Source: Myxococcota bacterium
GTDB taxonomy: Bacteria > Myxococcota_A > UBA9160 > UBA4427
Assembly: GCA_029243605.1 (NCBI GenBank)
Contig: JAQWRT010000065.1
Span: 1-64,000 of the forward strand
Reading direction: 5' to 3'
DNA: 64,000 bases
Part shown: positions 50,449 to 58,897 of the stretch, piece by piece
Layout of the letters: each line of letters starts with the position of its first letter
Position numbering within the stretch: the first letter of the stretch is position 1
Translations under genes and position numbers: made by a program
Notes under the pieces: generated by a model
What the model was told of the DNA's origin: nothing
Seen by the model: only the letters and a program-made list of their open reading frames with translations
Databases searched by the model: none

Positions 50449-51438
50449 TTAGAGCCCGAGCACCTCACCCACGGCTTCGATCACCCGCTGATGAAGAGCC
50501 CCGTTCGTGACGATCACCCCGGAATTATTCTTCAGGGTCCGACCCAACGAGAAATCCAATTCTCGCCCTCGAATATCCGTCACCTTGCCCCCGGCTTCGC
50601 GAACCACGATGGCGCCGGCGGCGTGATCCCAGATTTTTTCCTCATAGTCCGCGCGGGTGGGCAGGCGCAGGTAGATCGAGGCGTCGCCGCGACTCACAGC
50701 GCCGTATTTGCACTGGCTATCGATGCGAAAGGGCTCGGCGGTGATCCCCAGGCGCTTGGCCACCTGGGCCGAATCGGATTGGGATGAGTGGGCCGCCTCC
50801 ACCGACTCGCAGAATTTAGCCTGGCTCGGATCGTCAATCGGCGTCACCGCGACCCCTTCCTCGGGGCCCCCGGAAAGCGCCCTCCGAAAGGCCCCCTGGC
50901 CCTTGACCGCGACAAAGAGACATCCCCGCTCGCCCTCGGGCTCACTCGCGTCCAGCGGCATATTGGGGCACCCCAGGACACCGAGAACCACCTCGCCGTC
51001 CTCGATCAACGCCAGGGCGACGGCGTACTGATCGAGCCGAAGAAATCCCTTGGTTCCGTCGATGGGGTCGAGGGTCCAATGCCGGCCGCTCCCGCCGCCG
51101 GGATAGGTCCCGTAATCGATCAAATCGAGCACGGCGTCGGCCTCGATGCCCGGCACCGTTTCCGCCACGTGGGCGACGACCTGGGCCGCAAGCCCTTGAT
51201 TGGCAGGATCTCTCAGTTCCGCCGCATCCTCTTCGCCCACCAGGGGGAGTTCGGGAAAGGCGCCCCGCAGGGTATGGGTCACCACGGCCTGGGCCCCGAA
51301 ATCAGCCACCGTGACCGGCGACTTATCCTTCTTGTCCATGGAGGTTTCAGCGACCAGATTGGCTTGAACGGTTCGACAGAGAAAACTCGCTCTTTCGACG
51401 GCTTCAATCGCGATTCTGCGCTCTTCGGTGTACGGCAT
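50449..51438 (-). CDS. 3'(2'),5'-bisphosphate nucleotidase (HAL2/CysQ-type, IMPase superfamily)
   Basis: A 329-residue metal-dependent phosphatase. The metal site is GEED (residues 68-71) and DPIDGTKG (124-131), with the C-terminal WDHAAGAIVVREAGG. The length, the N-terminal SPVTVADFGAQAVV and the long insert are HAL2-like (PAP phosphatase) rather than inositol monophosphatase-like. PAP phosphatase removes the 3'-phosphate of PAP, the by-product of sulfotransferases. It lies convergent to the sulfotransferase-aminotransferase pair, 19 bp away, consistent with a shared role though on the opposite strand. Confidence 0.9.
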   Translation of the reverse strand: MPYTEERRIAIEAVERASFLCRTVQANLVAETSMDKKDKSPVTVADFGAQAVVTHTLRGAFPELPLVGEEDAAELRDPANQGLAAQVVAHVAETVPGIEADAVLDLIDYGTYPGGGSGRHWTLDPIDGTKGFLRLDQYAVALALIEDGEVVLGVLGCPNMPLDASEPEGERGCLFVAVKGQGAFRRALSGGPEEGVAVTPIDDPSQAKFCESVEAAHSSQSDSAQVAKRLGITAEPFRIDSQCKYGAVSRGDASIYLRLPTRADYEEKIWDHAAGAIVVREAGGKVTDIRGRELDFSLGRTLKNNSGVIVTNGALHQRVIEAVGEVLGL

Positions 51439-51562
51439 GGGGGGTGATTAGCCGAAGGGCCTAGACCCGGCAAGACGCGGCGATCCCCACCCGGGGTCGA
51501 GAAAATCCCTCGAAAAAACCCGAGCCGAGCGATAGATTCCCGCTGCCCATCCGAGGAGTCCG

Positions 51563-52267
51563 ATGCCGCCCGCCCCCAAGCCCCGTGACGCCGCGAGCCT
51601 GCTCCTCCTCAAAGGGTCCGGGGCCGGGGCCTCGATCCTCATGGGCCGGCGACCGGCCGCTTCGTCCTTTGCCCCGGACTTCTTCGTCTTTCCGGGAGGC
51701 AAGCTAGAAGCCCACGATCACGGGCTGCCCTGCCCCTTTCCCCTTAGTCCCGAAACCGAACGGGGGCTGCGAACCAGCACCGCGGTGAGCGCCGAGACCG
51801 CCCGCGCCCTGGCCAACGCGGCCATCCGGGAGACCTACGAGGAGACCGGACTGCTACTCGCCCGGCCCGGCCGATTTTCCTCCCCCGCCCACGGCCCCTG
51901 GCACGCCTTCAGTCGCCGGGGGCTGGCCCCGGATCACTCGGCCCTGGGCATGATCGGACGGGCGATTACCCCTAGAAAGAGCCCCGTTCGCTTCCACGCA
52001 CGCTTCCTCCTGGCCCACGCCAGCGCCACCGTCGGCCGGCTCCGGCCCAACGAGGAACTCCTCGACCTGGCCTGGTACCCCTTGCAAGACGCTTTGCGAC
52101 TCCCCGCCATCGATGTCACCCAAATCCTCCTTCGAGAGGTTCTCCAGGCGGTGGAGAGCGGCCTCGATCACGCGCCGCCCCGGCGGGCTTTCATCCGCTA
52201 CCGGGATGAGGTCCCCATGGTCCGCTACGAATCCAATCTCCCCCCCGGGGCTGAACGGAACGCCTAG
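51563..52267 (+). CDS. Nudix hydrolase with interrupted Nudix box (NUDT19-like)
   Basis: A 234-residue Nudix protein. FVFPGGKLEA marks the start of the box and AAIRETYEETGLLL its REUXEEXGU core, but about 36 residues (Pro/Ser/Thr-rich) separate the two. A comparable long insertion is known from NUDT19/RP2-type acyl-CoA diphosphatases. Substrates may therefore be CoA or acyl-CoA, in keeping with the acyl-CoA genes around. The ATG at 51563 is well placed. Apart from the insert the fold appears intact (WYPLQDALRLPA). Confidence 0.85.
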   Translation: MPPAPKPRDAASLLLLKGSGAGASILMGRRPAASSFAPDFFVFPGGKLEAHDHGLPCPFPLSPETERGLRTSTAVSAETARALANAAIRETYEETGLLLARPGRFSSPAHGPWHAFSRRGLAPDHSALGMIGRAITPRKSPVRFHARFLLAHASATVGRLRPNEELLDLAWYPLQDALRLPAIDVTQILLREVLQAVESGLDHAPPRRAFIRYRDEVPMVRYESNLPPGAERNA

Positions 52268-52353
52268 GAAGCGAATCCCCTCGCCGGTGCCCGGTGGTGA
52301 CTTGGTGCGCCATGGGTTTCTAAAATTCGATTCAGAAAGCTTTTTCCTTTTAA

Positions 52354-52368
52354 TATTCCGATGGAATA
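52354..52368. promoter_or_regulatory. AT-rich leader with 6-bp inverted repeat upstream of PEP-CTERM gene
   Basis: TATTCC-GAT-GGAATA is a perfect 6-bp inverted repeat with 3-nt spacer, about 94 bp before the PEP-CTERM gene start. It lies inside an AT-rich stretch (about 52320-52375, with CTTTTTCCTTTTAATATT) in an otherwise GC-rich window, so it may mark a promoter or operator. Confidence 0.4.
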
Positions 52369-52461
52369 CATAGGATCGTTGCATCGGATCGATTTGGGAA
52401 GGTCGACCGAGCGCACGGGTGGAAACCTGGCGTTTCAAGAACTACTGAAGGGGATTACTGG

Positions 52462-54003
52462 ATGGGGTTCGCGTTCGTTTTGCGGCGGAGGTTTGCCCGC
52501 GAACCTATGCCTGGCACGGCTGAGTACGGGTTATTTAGGGGGGCCGCTCGGCCATTGGCGAGACAGGCTCTGCGCTCGGGCGCCAATTTCGCGGCCCTGG
52601 TCATTGTCAGCTTTCTCGCGAGCGCCGTCGCAACCCAGCCCGCCTGGGCCTGTACCGTGAACATGGATGCGTTCACCTACGCCGAGGGCAGCAGCCTGAA
52701 CGGCGCCACCGGGGGCAACTCGGGGGTGGGCGGCAGCTTTACCTCGGGCTGGGCAACCGATGGCGTAACGCCCACCAACGCATTCACAATTCATAATGGC
52801 CACGCCCGGGTAGGCAACACGGGCGGCGTGGACTACCGGATCTCCCGAGGTATGGATTTGTCCGGGGTCGTCGATATGGGGTGTTCTCCATTCGATCCCA
52901 CGTGCTCGAGTTCGCCGATCTCCAACCCCGGGACGACCTTTGTCTACTCTCAGTTCGCCCAGGTCATCGACAATCACCTGCCCTACGAGGCCGCCGTCGA
53001 ATTCAGCGACGCCTTTGGGATCACCGCGGCCTTCGGCATCCAGAATGACGGTGTCGATACAAACGACTACTTCTTTGCCGAGTTGGGAAATACCCGGGTG
53101 GTCTCGAACTACGCCGCCCTGGCCGACTCCGCCTACTACCTCTACGGCGCACTCAGTTTCGACGTCAACGGGGGCACGGACGATCTGTTTCGCATGTGGG
53201 TCAACCCCTCGTACAGCGATTTCCTGAACAACATCAACCCCACCGTCGAGATCAGCATGGATCTGGAATCGCTCTCGGGCGGAGCCGCTCGCACCTCCCT
53301 CGGCAACACCATGGCCCTCATGGCCAACACCCAACAAGCCGGCACCTTCAAGGCCTTCGACGACCTCCAGATTGCCCGGGATCCCGAACTTCTCTCGGCC
53401 CCGCGCCTGGATCTCGGCAATGGCAACACTCAGGCCGGGTTCGACGAGTGGACCGTGGGTGCCACTCCCGAGCCGAGTTTCTCCCTGACCTTTGATCAGC
53501 ATACCTATTACCCGAGTCTCCCCTCGGCCCTCGCCACCCTGACCCTCGAAGCCGTCGATGCCGGTGAGAATGTCGTCCTGGTCGAGAACAGCTTTGGCAC
53601 ACCGGGCTATATGGACGCCCTGCGCGGGGATGGCGTCGAGGCCGCCGGTGGACTCCGCCTCACCTTCTCCGGCCTCCACCCCGACCAGTATCTCATTAAA
53701 ACTTTCCACTATCAGACCTACGACAACACCGAGGTCGATATCTACGTGAGCCAGGATGGCGGGCTGACCTTCGCGCTCTACACCTCATTCACGCCCGGGG
53801 GAGGGACCGACCAGGCGCGGGAGGCCATGACCTTCTTCGAAAACCTCTCGGGGGACGATATTGTCATCGAATTCCGCCCCACCGTCGCCGGCTCCGTGGT
53901 GGGCATCAATGGTCTGCAATTTGTCCCAGAGCCGGGTACGGCCCTGCTGCTGGGCCTCGGACTGGTGGGCCTCGGGATCCGCCGCCGCCGCGAGGGTCGC
54001 TAG
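52462..54003 (+). CDS. PEP-CTERM sorting-domain exoprotein
   Basis: A 513-residue exported protein. The leader ends in a hydrophobic segment (FAALVIVSFLASAVATQPAWA). The body is beta-rich with repeated Gly/Asp/Asn strands and no recognisable enzymatic motif. It ends in the PEP-CTERM tripartite signal: VPEPGTA, a hydrophobic LLLGLGLVGLGI segment and RRRREGR (residues 488-513). Exosortase would cut there and link or export the protein for exopolysaccharide-associated surface deposition. The ATG follows AAGGGG by about 8 bp. The exosortase gene is outside the window. Function unknown. Confidence 0.9.
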   Translation: MGFAFVLRRRFAREPMPGTAEYGLFRGAARPLARQALRSGANFAALVIVSFLASAVATQPAWACTVNMDAFTYAEGSSLNGATGGNSGVGGSFTSGWATDGVTPTNAFTIHNGHARVGNTGGVDYRISRGMDLSGVVDMGCSPFDPTCSSSPISNPGTTFVYSQFAQVIDNHLPYEAAVEFSDAFGITAAFGIQNDGVDTNDYFFAELGNTRVVSNYAALADSAYYLYGALSFDVNGGTDDLFRMWVNPSYSDFLNNINPTVEISMDLESLSGGAARTSLGNTMALMANTQQAGTFKAFDDLQIARDPELLSAPRLDLGNGNTQAGFDEWTVGATPEPSFSLTFDQHTYYPSLPSALATLTLEAVDAGENVVLVENSFGTPGYMDALRGDGVEAAGGLRLTFSGLHPDQYLIKTFHYQTYDNTEVDIYVSQDGGLTFALYTSFTPGGGTDQAREAMTFFENLSGDDIVIEFRPTVAGSVVGINGLQFVPEPGTALLLGLGLVGLGIRRRREGR

Positions 54004-54105
54004 GGCTCCTGAGACGCGCCCCGCCCCTCATCGTCCCAACATCCCGGTTCGGCTCGGCCACTCGGGTCCAGGCCCCGGCTCGGCGACGCGCCCCTGCTCA
54101 CACCG

Positions 54106-54144
54106 AAAAAAAAACACTAGCACTTTCGCCCGGCAGTTTTTTTT
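54106..54144. other. A9 ... T8 tracts upstream of the phosphate transporter gene
   Basis: A run of nine A (54106-54114) and a run of eight T (54137-54144) are separated by 22 bp, about 100 bp before the phosphate transporter ATG. They can pair as an inverted repeat or bend the DNA. The sequence between them holds no recognisable regulator box. Confidence 0.45.
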
Positions 54145-54244
54145 GGAAATCTACGCCCGGACCAAACGACCGACCCGAACCAATCCGCGCGCAGCAAAAC
54201 TCTCAAGAATCGATTCAATCTGCCGGGGGGGCAGTCAAGACCAT

Positions 54245-55498
54245 ATGCCGAGCCTAGATTCGGTCCCTGTAGAACTCTGGATCGCTGGAATTCTCGCGCT
54301 GTACATGGCCTGGGCGATCGGGGCCAATGACGTCGCCAATGCCATGGGCACCAGCGTCGGTTCTGGGGCCCTGACCATCCGGCATGCCATTATCGTTGCC
54401 GCCCTGCTCGAGTTCCTTGGGGCGTTTCTGGCCGGCGGCCATGTCACCGACACCGTCCGCAAGGGCATGATCGACATGGACCTGGTGAGTCAGGACCAAC
54501 TCATCCATGGCATGCTGGCGGCCCTTGCGTCGGCGGCGACGCTCTTACTCGGCGCCACCCGGCTCGGGCTTCCCGTCTCCACCACCCACTCCATCGTGGG
54601 CGCCATCGTGGGTTTCGGGGCAGTGGGCATCGGGATGAGTGCCGTCAACTGGCCAAAGGTCGGGCAGATCGTCGCGTCCTGGTTGACCTCGCCGCTCCTC
54701 GCCGGGGTCATCGCTTTCGCGATTTTTCAATTCACTCGCAAGATGATCCTGGATCGGTCGGAGCCCCTGGCCCAAGTCCGCAAGCTCGGGCCCTTCTTCT
54801 TTTTCTTCGTCTTCTTCGTGATCGGCCTCGTCACCCTCTTCAAGGGCCTCAAGAACCTCAATCTTGATCTCGACCTTCCCCAGGCCGTTCTGGGCTCCGC
54901 CCTCCTCGGCCTACTGGGCGCTGGCGTGGGCAAATTCTTTATCGGTCGGGTGAGCACCGGGGAACCCGACCCCAACCACCGTTTCAGCCAGGTTGAACGT
55001 GTCTTCGTCGTTCTTCAGATCCTAACGGCCTGCGCGGTCGCCTTCGCCCACGGATCCAACGATGTGGCCAACTCCATCGGACCCCTGGCCGCCATCGCGA
55101 GCGCGGTGGGCGGCAGTGAGATCGCCAGCAAGGCTCCGGTCGCCCCCTGGATGCTCGCCATCGGGGGCGTGGGGATCGTGATCGGACTCGCCACCTGGGG
55201 CTACCGCGTCATGGAAACCGTGGGGAAACGAATTACCGAACTCACTCCCAGCCGGGGCTTCGCGGCTGAACTCGCCGCCGCAACAACCATCGTCCTCGCT
55301 TCCCGGCTCGGTATTCCCGTCTCGACGACCCACACCCTGGTGGGTGCCGTCCTCGGAGTGGGGTTGGCCCGGGGCATCGGCGCCATCGACCTCAGGGTCG
55401 TGGGGCAGATCATGGCCTCCTGGGTGGCCACCCTACCCATCGCGGCGGGGCTTTCCGTTTTCTTCTACTTCTTCTTCAAGGGTCTGCTGACACCCTAG
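54245..55498 (+). CDS. inorganic phosphate transporter, PiT family
   Basis: A 417-residue membrane carrier. The two PiT signatures are GANDVANAMGTSVGSGALT in the first half and AHGSNDVANSIGPLAA in the second, with STTHSIVGA and STTHTLVGA repeats, showing the internal duplication of the family. About ten transmembrane helices are visible, separated by a central hydrophilic loop. It imports phosphate with a proton or sodium. The DUF47/PhoU-like gene starts 11 bp after its stop, the normal partner order. Confidence 0.95.
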   Translation: MPSLDSVPVELWIAGILALYMAWAIGANDVANAMGTSVGSGALTIRHAIIVAALLEFLGAFLAGGHVTDTVRKGMIDMDLVSQDQLIHGMLAALASAATLLLGATRLGLPVSTTHSIVGAIVGFGAVGIGMSAVNWPKVGQIVASWLTSPLLAGVIAFAIFQFTRKMILDRSEPLAQVRKLGPFFFFFVFFVIGLVTLFKGLKNLNLDLDLPQAVLGSALLGLLGAGVGKFFIGRVSTGEPDPNHRFSQVERVFVVLQILTACAVAFAHGSNDVANSIGPLAAIASAVGGSEIASKAPVAPWMLAIGGVGIVIGLATWGYRVMETVGKRITELTPSRGFAAELAAATTIVLASRLGIPVSTTHTLVGAVLGVGLARGIGAIDLRVVGQIMASWVATLPIAAGLSVFFYFFFKGLLTP

Positions 55499-55509
55499 GG
55501 GGGCGCACC

Positions 55510-56178
55510 GTGTCCTGGATTGACAAACTCGTAGGCGAATCTCCTATTCGCCCCATGCAGGAACACATCGGCGTGGTGGTGGCTTGCGCGAGTCAGGTCA
55601 CCAACCTGATCGAGGCCATGGTCATCGGAGACGACGACGCCATCGCTTCGACCCGCAGCAAGATCGACCAACTCGAGCACCAAGCCGACGAATTAAAGCA
55701 CGAGATCCGCAGCAATATGCCGCGACGCCTTCTGCTCGCCATGGAACGGCGAGACATGCTGGATATTCTCGATTGCCAGGATTCCATCGCCGACACGGCC
55801 CAGGACATCGCCGAGTTGGCCGACCAACGCAGCATGCACCTGCCCGAGCCCCTGGCCGATCCCGTCCGGGATCTCACCCGGCGGGTCATCGCGGCCTGCG
55901 AACAGGGCCAGGCCGTGATCAACGAGCTCGACGAGCTCCTGGAAACCGGCTTCGGAGACCGAGAAATCGCCCGCATCGAGAGCATGATCTCGGAACTGGG
56001 ACGCATCGAGTCCGAGACCGACGTGCTCCTCGACCAGGCGGCCCGGGCACTCTTCGCCATAGAGGACGAACTCGGGGTCTCGTCGGTCTACTGGCACCAG
56101 CTGATCCTCTGGATCGCCGACCTCGCCGATTACGCCGAGCGGGTGGGGAACCGGCTGCACCTGCTGATCGCTCAGTAG
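55510..56178 (+). CDS. DUF47/PhoU-like protein (TIGR00153 family)
   Basis: A 222-residue all-helical protein related to PhoU (DQLEHQADELKHEIRSNMPRRLLLAMERRDMLDILDCQDSIADTAQDIAELAD). DUF47 proteins are genetically tied to PiT carriers and are thought to regulate or couple phosphate uptake. The GTG start is 11 bp after the pit stop, so the two genes form a classic Pit-DUF47 operon. Its last codons form the first unit of a 12-bp tandem repeat (separate entry). Confidence 0.92.
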   Translation: MSWIDKLVGESPIRPMQEHIGVVVACASQVTNLIEAMVIGDDDAIASTRSKIDQLEHQADELKHEIRSNMPRRLLLAMERRDMLDILDCQDSIADTAQDIAELADQRSMHLPEPLADPVRDLTRRVIAACEQGQAVINELDELLETGFGDREIARIESMISELGRIESETDVLLDQAARALFAIEDELGVSSVYWHQLILWIADLADYAERVGNRLHLLIAQ

Positions 56179-56210
56179 AGCGCTCAGTCAAGCGCTCAGT
56201 CAAGCGCTCC
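56167..56210. repeat. 12-bp tandem repeat straddling the stop of the DUF47 gene
   Basis: Units ATCGCTCAGTAG (56167-56178, containing the stop TAG), AGCGCTCAGTCA (56179-56190), AGCGCTCAGTCA (56191-56202) and a partial AGCGCTCC (56203-56210). The second and third are identical, so the array grew from the coding end of the gene. It occupies the 37-bp gap to the convergent moaA gene. Confidence 0.85.
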
Positions 56211-56215
56211 GGGAG

Positions 56216-57235
56216 CTACCCCCCGATCTGGTACATCTCCACCCGGTCGGGCCGGTTGGAGCCGAGCCCCTCGGTTCGCTCCTCGGAATAGCGATCCGAA
56301 CGCCGGGACCAGATGCCGCGGATCGTCGCGCGCAATTCGTCGTCGCTCGCGCCTTCTCTGAGCGGCGTGCGCAGGTCCACGCCTCCCGAAGCGAAGAGGC
56401 AGGTCACGAGTTGGCCGTCCGTGGTCAAGCGTGCCCGGGTGCAGCCCCCGCAGAAGGGATTCGACACCGAGGTGATGATTCCGATCTCGCCTTCCCCATC
56501 GCGGTAACCCCAACGTCTGGCGACCTCGCCCGAGTAGCTGGACTCCAGCGGTTCCAGGGGGAACTCGGATTCGATCTGCGCCAGAATTTCTGCAGCCGGC
56601 ACAACTTGCCCCAACTCCCAGCCATTCCGGGTGCCCACATCCATGAATTCGATGAAACGCACGATATGCCCGGTTCCCTTGAAGTGCCTGGCGAGGTCGA
56701 GCAGGGTGTGATCGTTGACGCCTTTTTGGACGACGCAGTTGATCTTGATCGAGTCGAAGCCCGCCCTTTCGGCGGCGGCGACCCCGGACAGCACCCGGTC
56801 CAGGGAGAGCTTGCCCCCATTCAACTGGCTGAAAACTTCGGGATCCAGGCTATCGAGACTCACCGTCAGGCGCCCCAACCCCTCGCGCCGCAACTGACCG
56901 GCCATCCTCTCGAGAAGAGTCCCGTTGGTGGTCAGGGCCAGATCGCCAATACCCTCGACTGCACTCAACTGGCGGACCAATTCGTGTAGCCCGTGGCGCA
57001 GCAGGGGTTCGCCACCGGTAATCCGAAGCTTCCGAACTCCCAGGGGCGCCATCAAGCGCACCAGCCGCTCGATCTCTTCAAACGTGAGAATTTCTTCCCG
57101 GGGCAAGAAAGTGTACTGCTCCCCGAAGATTTCGGCGGGCATGCAGTAGGTGCAGCGGAAATTACAGCGGTCCGTAACCGAGATTCGGAGATCTCTGAGC
57201 GGACGGTCGAGTGTGTCGAGAGGAGCTGGATCCAT
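56216..57235 (-). CDS. moaA: GTP 3',8-cyclase MoaA (molybdenum cofactor synthesis)
   Basis: A 339-residue radical SAM enzyme. The radical SAM cluster is C-x3-C-x2-C (Cys24, Cys28, Cys31 in CNFRCTYC). The C-terminal second cluster is CGGC-x13-C (in NPFCGGCTRARLTTDGQLVTC), which binds GTP. The protein ends with the MoaA-typical GG dipeptide (YQIGG). It forms 3',8-cyclo-GTP from GTP with MoaC. The ATG at 57235 gives the usual start; it lies 59 bp after clpP on the same strand. No other mo genes are adjacent. Confidence 0.96.
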   Translation of the reverse strand: MDPAPLDTLDRPLRDLRISVTDRCNFRCTYCMPAEIFGEQYTFLPREEILTFEEIERLVRLMAPLGVRKLRITGGEPLLRHGLHELVRQLSAVEGIGDLALTTNGTLLERMAGQLRREGLGRLTVSLDSLDPEVFSQLNGGKLSLDRVLSGVAAAERAGFDSIKINCVVQKGVNDHTLLDLARHFKGTGHIVRFIEFMDVGTRNGWELGQVVPAAEILAQIESEFPLEPLESSYSGEVARRWGYRDGEGEIGIITSVSNPFCGGCTRARLTTDGQLVTCLFASGGVDLRTPLREGASDDELRATIRGIWSRRSDRYSEERTEGLGSNRPDRVEMYQIGG

Positions 57236-57293
57236 CAGCCGAGAGGATAGGCCCTCGAAATGCTCTTTCCCAGACCGCTCCCACGCGAGTTGC

Positions 57294-57875
57294 TCAACCG
57301 ATTTCGCCGGCCCCATTCACGATCTTCGCGATCAGTCCGTACTCGAGGGCCTCTTCGGCGTTCATCCAGAAATTGCGATCGCTATCGTTTTCGACCTGTT
57401 CCACGCTCTGGCCGGTCTCCCCGGCGATCATTCGGTTGATCCGCTCACGCAATTTGAGAATTTCCTCGGCGGCAATCCGGATATCACTGGCCTGACCACC
57501 GGCGCCTCCGCTCGGCTGGTGGAGCAAAAAACGGGTATTCGGAAGCGAATATCGACAATCCTTCTCGGCACCCAGCAGGATCGGGACGCCAATACTCGCC
57601 ACCCAGCCCGCTCCCAACGTAATGATCGGCGACTCGATAAATTTCATCATGTCGTGAATCGCAAAGCCAGAATCGACGTGTCCCCCCTGGCTGGTAATGA
57701 TCACCCGGATCGGGTCATGATTGATGGCATTCAGGATCAGCAACTGGCTAATGGTCCGCTCGGCGAGTTTCTCGTCGACCTGCCCACCCACCAATACGGT
57801 GCGAGTCTCGAGCATCCGGGCAGCTAGGCCCTCTTCGCGGCCAGACTCGCTTGAGTCGTCTTTGTGCAAAATCAT
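57294..57875 (-). CDS. clpP: ClpP-like ATP-dependent protease proteolytic subunit
   Basis: A 193-residue serine protease subunit. The triad is Ser94 (GWVASIG), His119 (FLLHQPSGGAGG) and Asp164 (ENDSDRN), at the right spacing. VLVGGQVDEKLAERTISQLLILNA is the N-terminal handle region. ClpP usually has GxAASMG at the nucleophile, here GWVASIG, indicating a divergent paralogue. No clpX or clpA is in the window. The ATG at 57875 is preferred because the upstream residues are not ClpP-like. It is co-oriented with an enoyl-CoA hydratase gene (88 bp upstream) and moaA. Confidence 0.9.
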   Translation of the reverse strand: MILHKDDSSESGREEGLAARMLETRTVLVGGQVDEKLAERTISQLLILNAINHDPIRVIITSQGGHVDSGFAIHDMMKFIESPIITLGAGWVASIGVPILLGAEKDCRYSLPNTRFLLHQPSGGAGGQASDIRIAAEEILKLRERINRMIAGETGQSVEQVENDSDRNFWMNAEEALEYGLIAKIVNGAGEIG

Positions 57876-57963
57876 CGCTTGAATTCTTCCTTCCGCCCCC
57901 ACCGGGACCCTTTTCCCCTGCGAACCGAGGCTCCGCACGGTAGCCGATCAGCGCCAAGACGTC

Positions 57964-58746
57964 TCAGTCGTTGAAACCCCCGTGGCGACCCGAGCCGGCG
58001 GCAAAGCGCCTGGCACCCTCCTGAGTCTCTCCCGAGCGAATCACCTCCAGGCCTCGGCGACTCTCCTCGACCAGGGCGACATCGAGATCCAACGACCATT
58101 GCCCCAGCGCGGAAAGCCGATCCGCACGCATGCAGCGCTGGGGGAAGCCCGCCAGTTCGGCCGCCAGGGCACGGGCTCCGACCAGCGCTTCACCGGGCTT
58201 GACCAGGCGGCTGACAAGGCCCACACGCTCGGCCTCCTCCCCGGAAACTCCTCGGCCGGTCAGGATCATATCCATGGCCACACCCTGGCCAACAATGCGG
58301 GGCAAACGGACGGTCCCCCCGTCGACCAGGGGAACCCCCCAACGACGACAATAGACGCCAAATACGGCGTCCGTGGACGCCACCCGAAGGTCACACCAAA
58401 GCGCCAACTCGAGCCCGCCCGCCACGGCGAAGCCCTCCACCGCGGCGATCACGGGTTTCTCGAGCAGCATGCGCGTGGGGCCCATCGGTCCGTCGCCTTC
58501 GAGGTCGACTCGATTGCCCCCTGCCCGGGCCACCGCCTTGAGGTCAGCCCCCGCACAGAAGCAGCCATCGGCACCGGTCAGAATGGCCACGGCGAGCGAC
58601 TCGTCCTCTTCGAAGCGGCGAAAGGCCTCGGCAAGATTTTCTGCCGTGTCCCGGTCAACGCAATTGCGAACTTCCGGCCGAAAAATCGTGATCACGGCCG
58701 TGCTGCCCTCCTCCGCGTAGGAAACGTTCCCGATCTTGCTCTCCAC
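57964..58746 (-). CDS. enoyl-CoA hydratase/isomerase family protein
   Basis: A 260-residue crotonase. The oxyanion/CoA site is CFCAGADLKAVA, followed by KPVIAAVEGFAVAGGLELALWCDLRVAS, the crotonase signature with the catalytic-site glutamate, then FGVYCRRWGVPLVDGGTVRLPRIVG. Members hydrate 2-enoyl-CoAs in beta-oxidation or catalyse isomerase or lyase reactions; the exact reaction is not clear. The GTG start has GGGAGGG about 8 bp upstream. First gene of the minus-strand echA-clpP-moaA run, divergent from the acyl-CoA ligase gene. Confidence 0.93.
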   Translation of the reverse strand: MESKIGNVSYAEEGSTAVITIFRPEVRNCVDRDTAENLAEAFRRFEEDESLAVAILTGADGCFCAGADLKAVARAGGNRVDLEGDGPMGPTRMLLEKPVIAAVEGFAVAGGLELALWCDLRVASTDAVFGVYCRRWGVPLVDGGTVRLPRIVGQGVAMDMILTGRGVSGEEAERVGLVSRLVKPGEALVGARALAAELAGFPQRCMRADRLSALGQWSLDLDVALVEESRRGLEVIRSGETQEGARRFAAGSGRHGGFND

Positions 58747-58897
58747 TGGTTATCCCTCCCCTTGCTCCACCCCGGGTCCGAGGCTAAAGAATTCGGCGCC
58801 TATGCGTCTTCCCGGCTGGTGGAAGCCCGGCCCGGGAACGGTAGACTGAAATTCGGCGGCGCCCCTGCCCCCAGCCTCTCTTTCGAAGGAGAAAATC

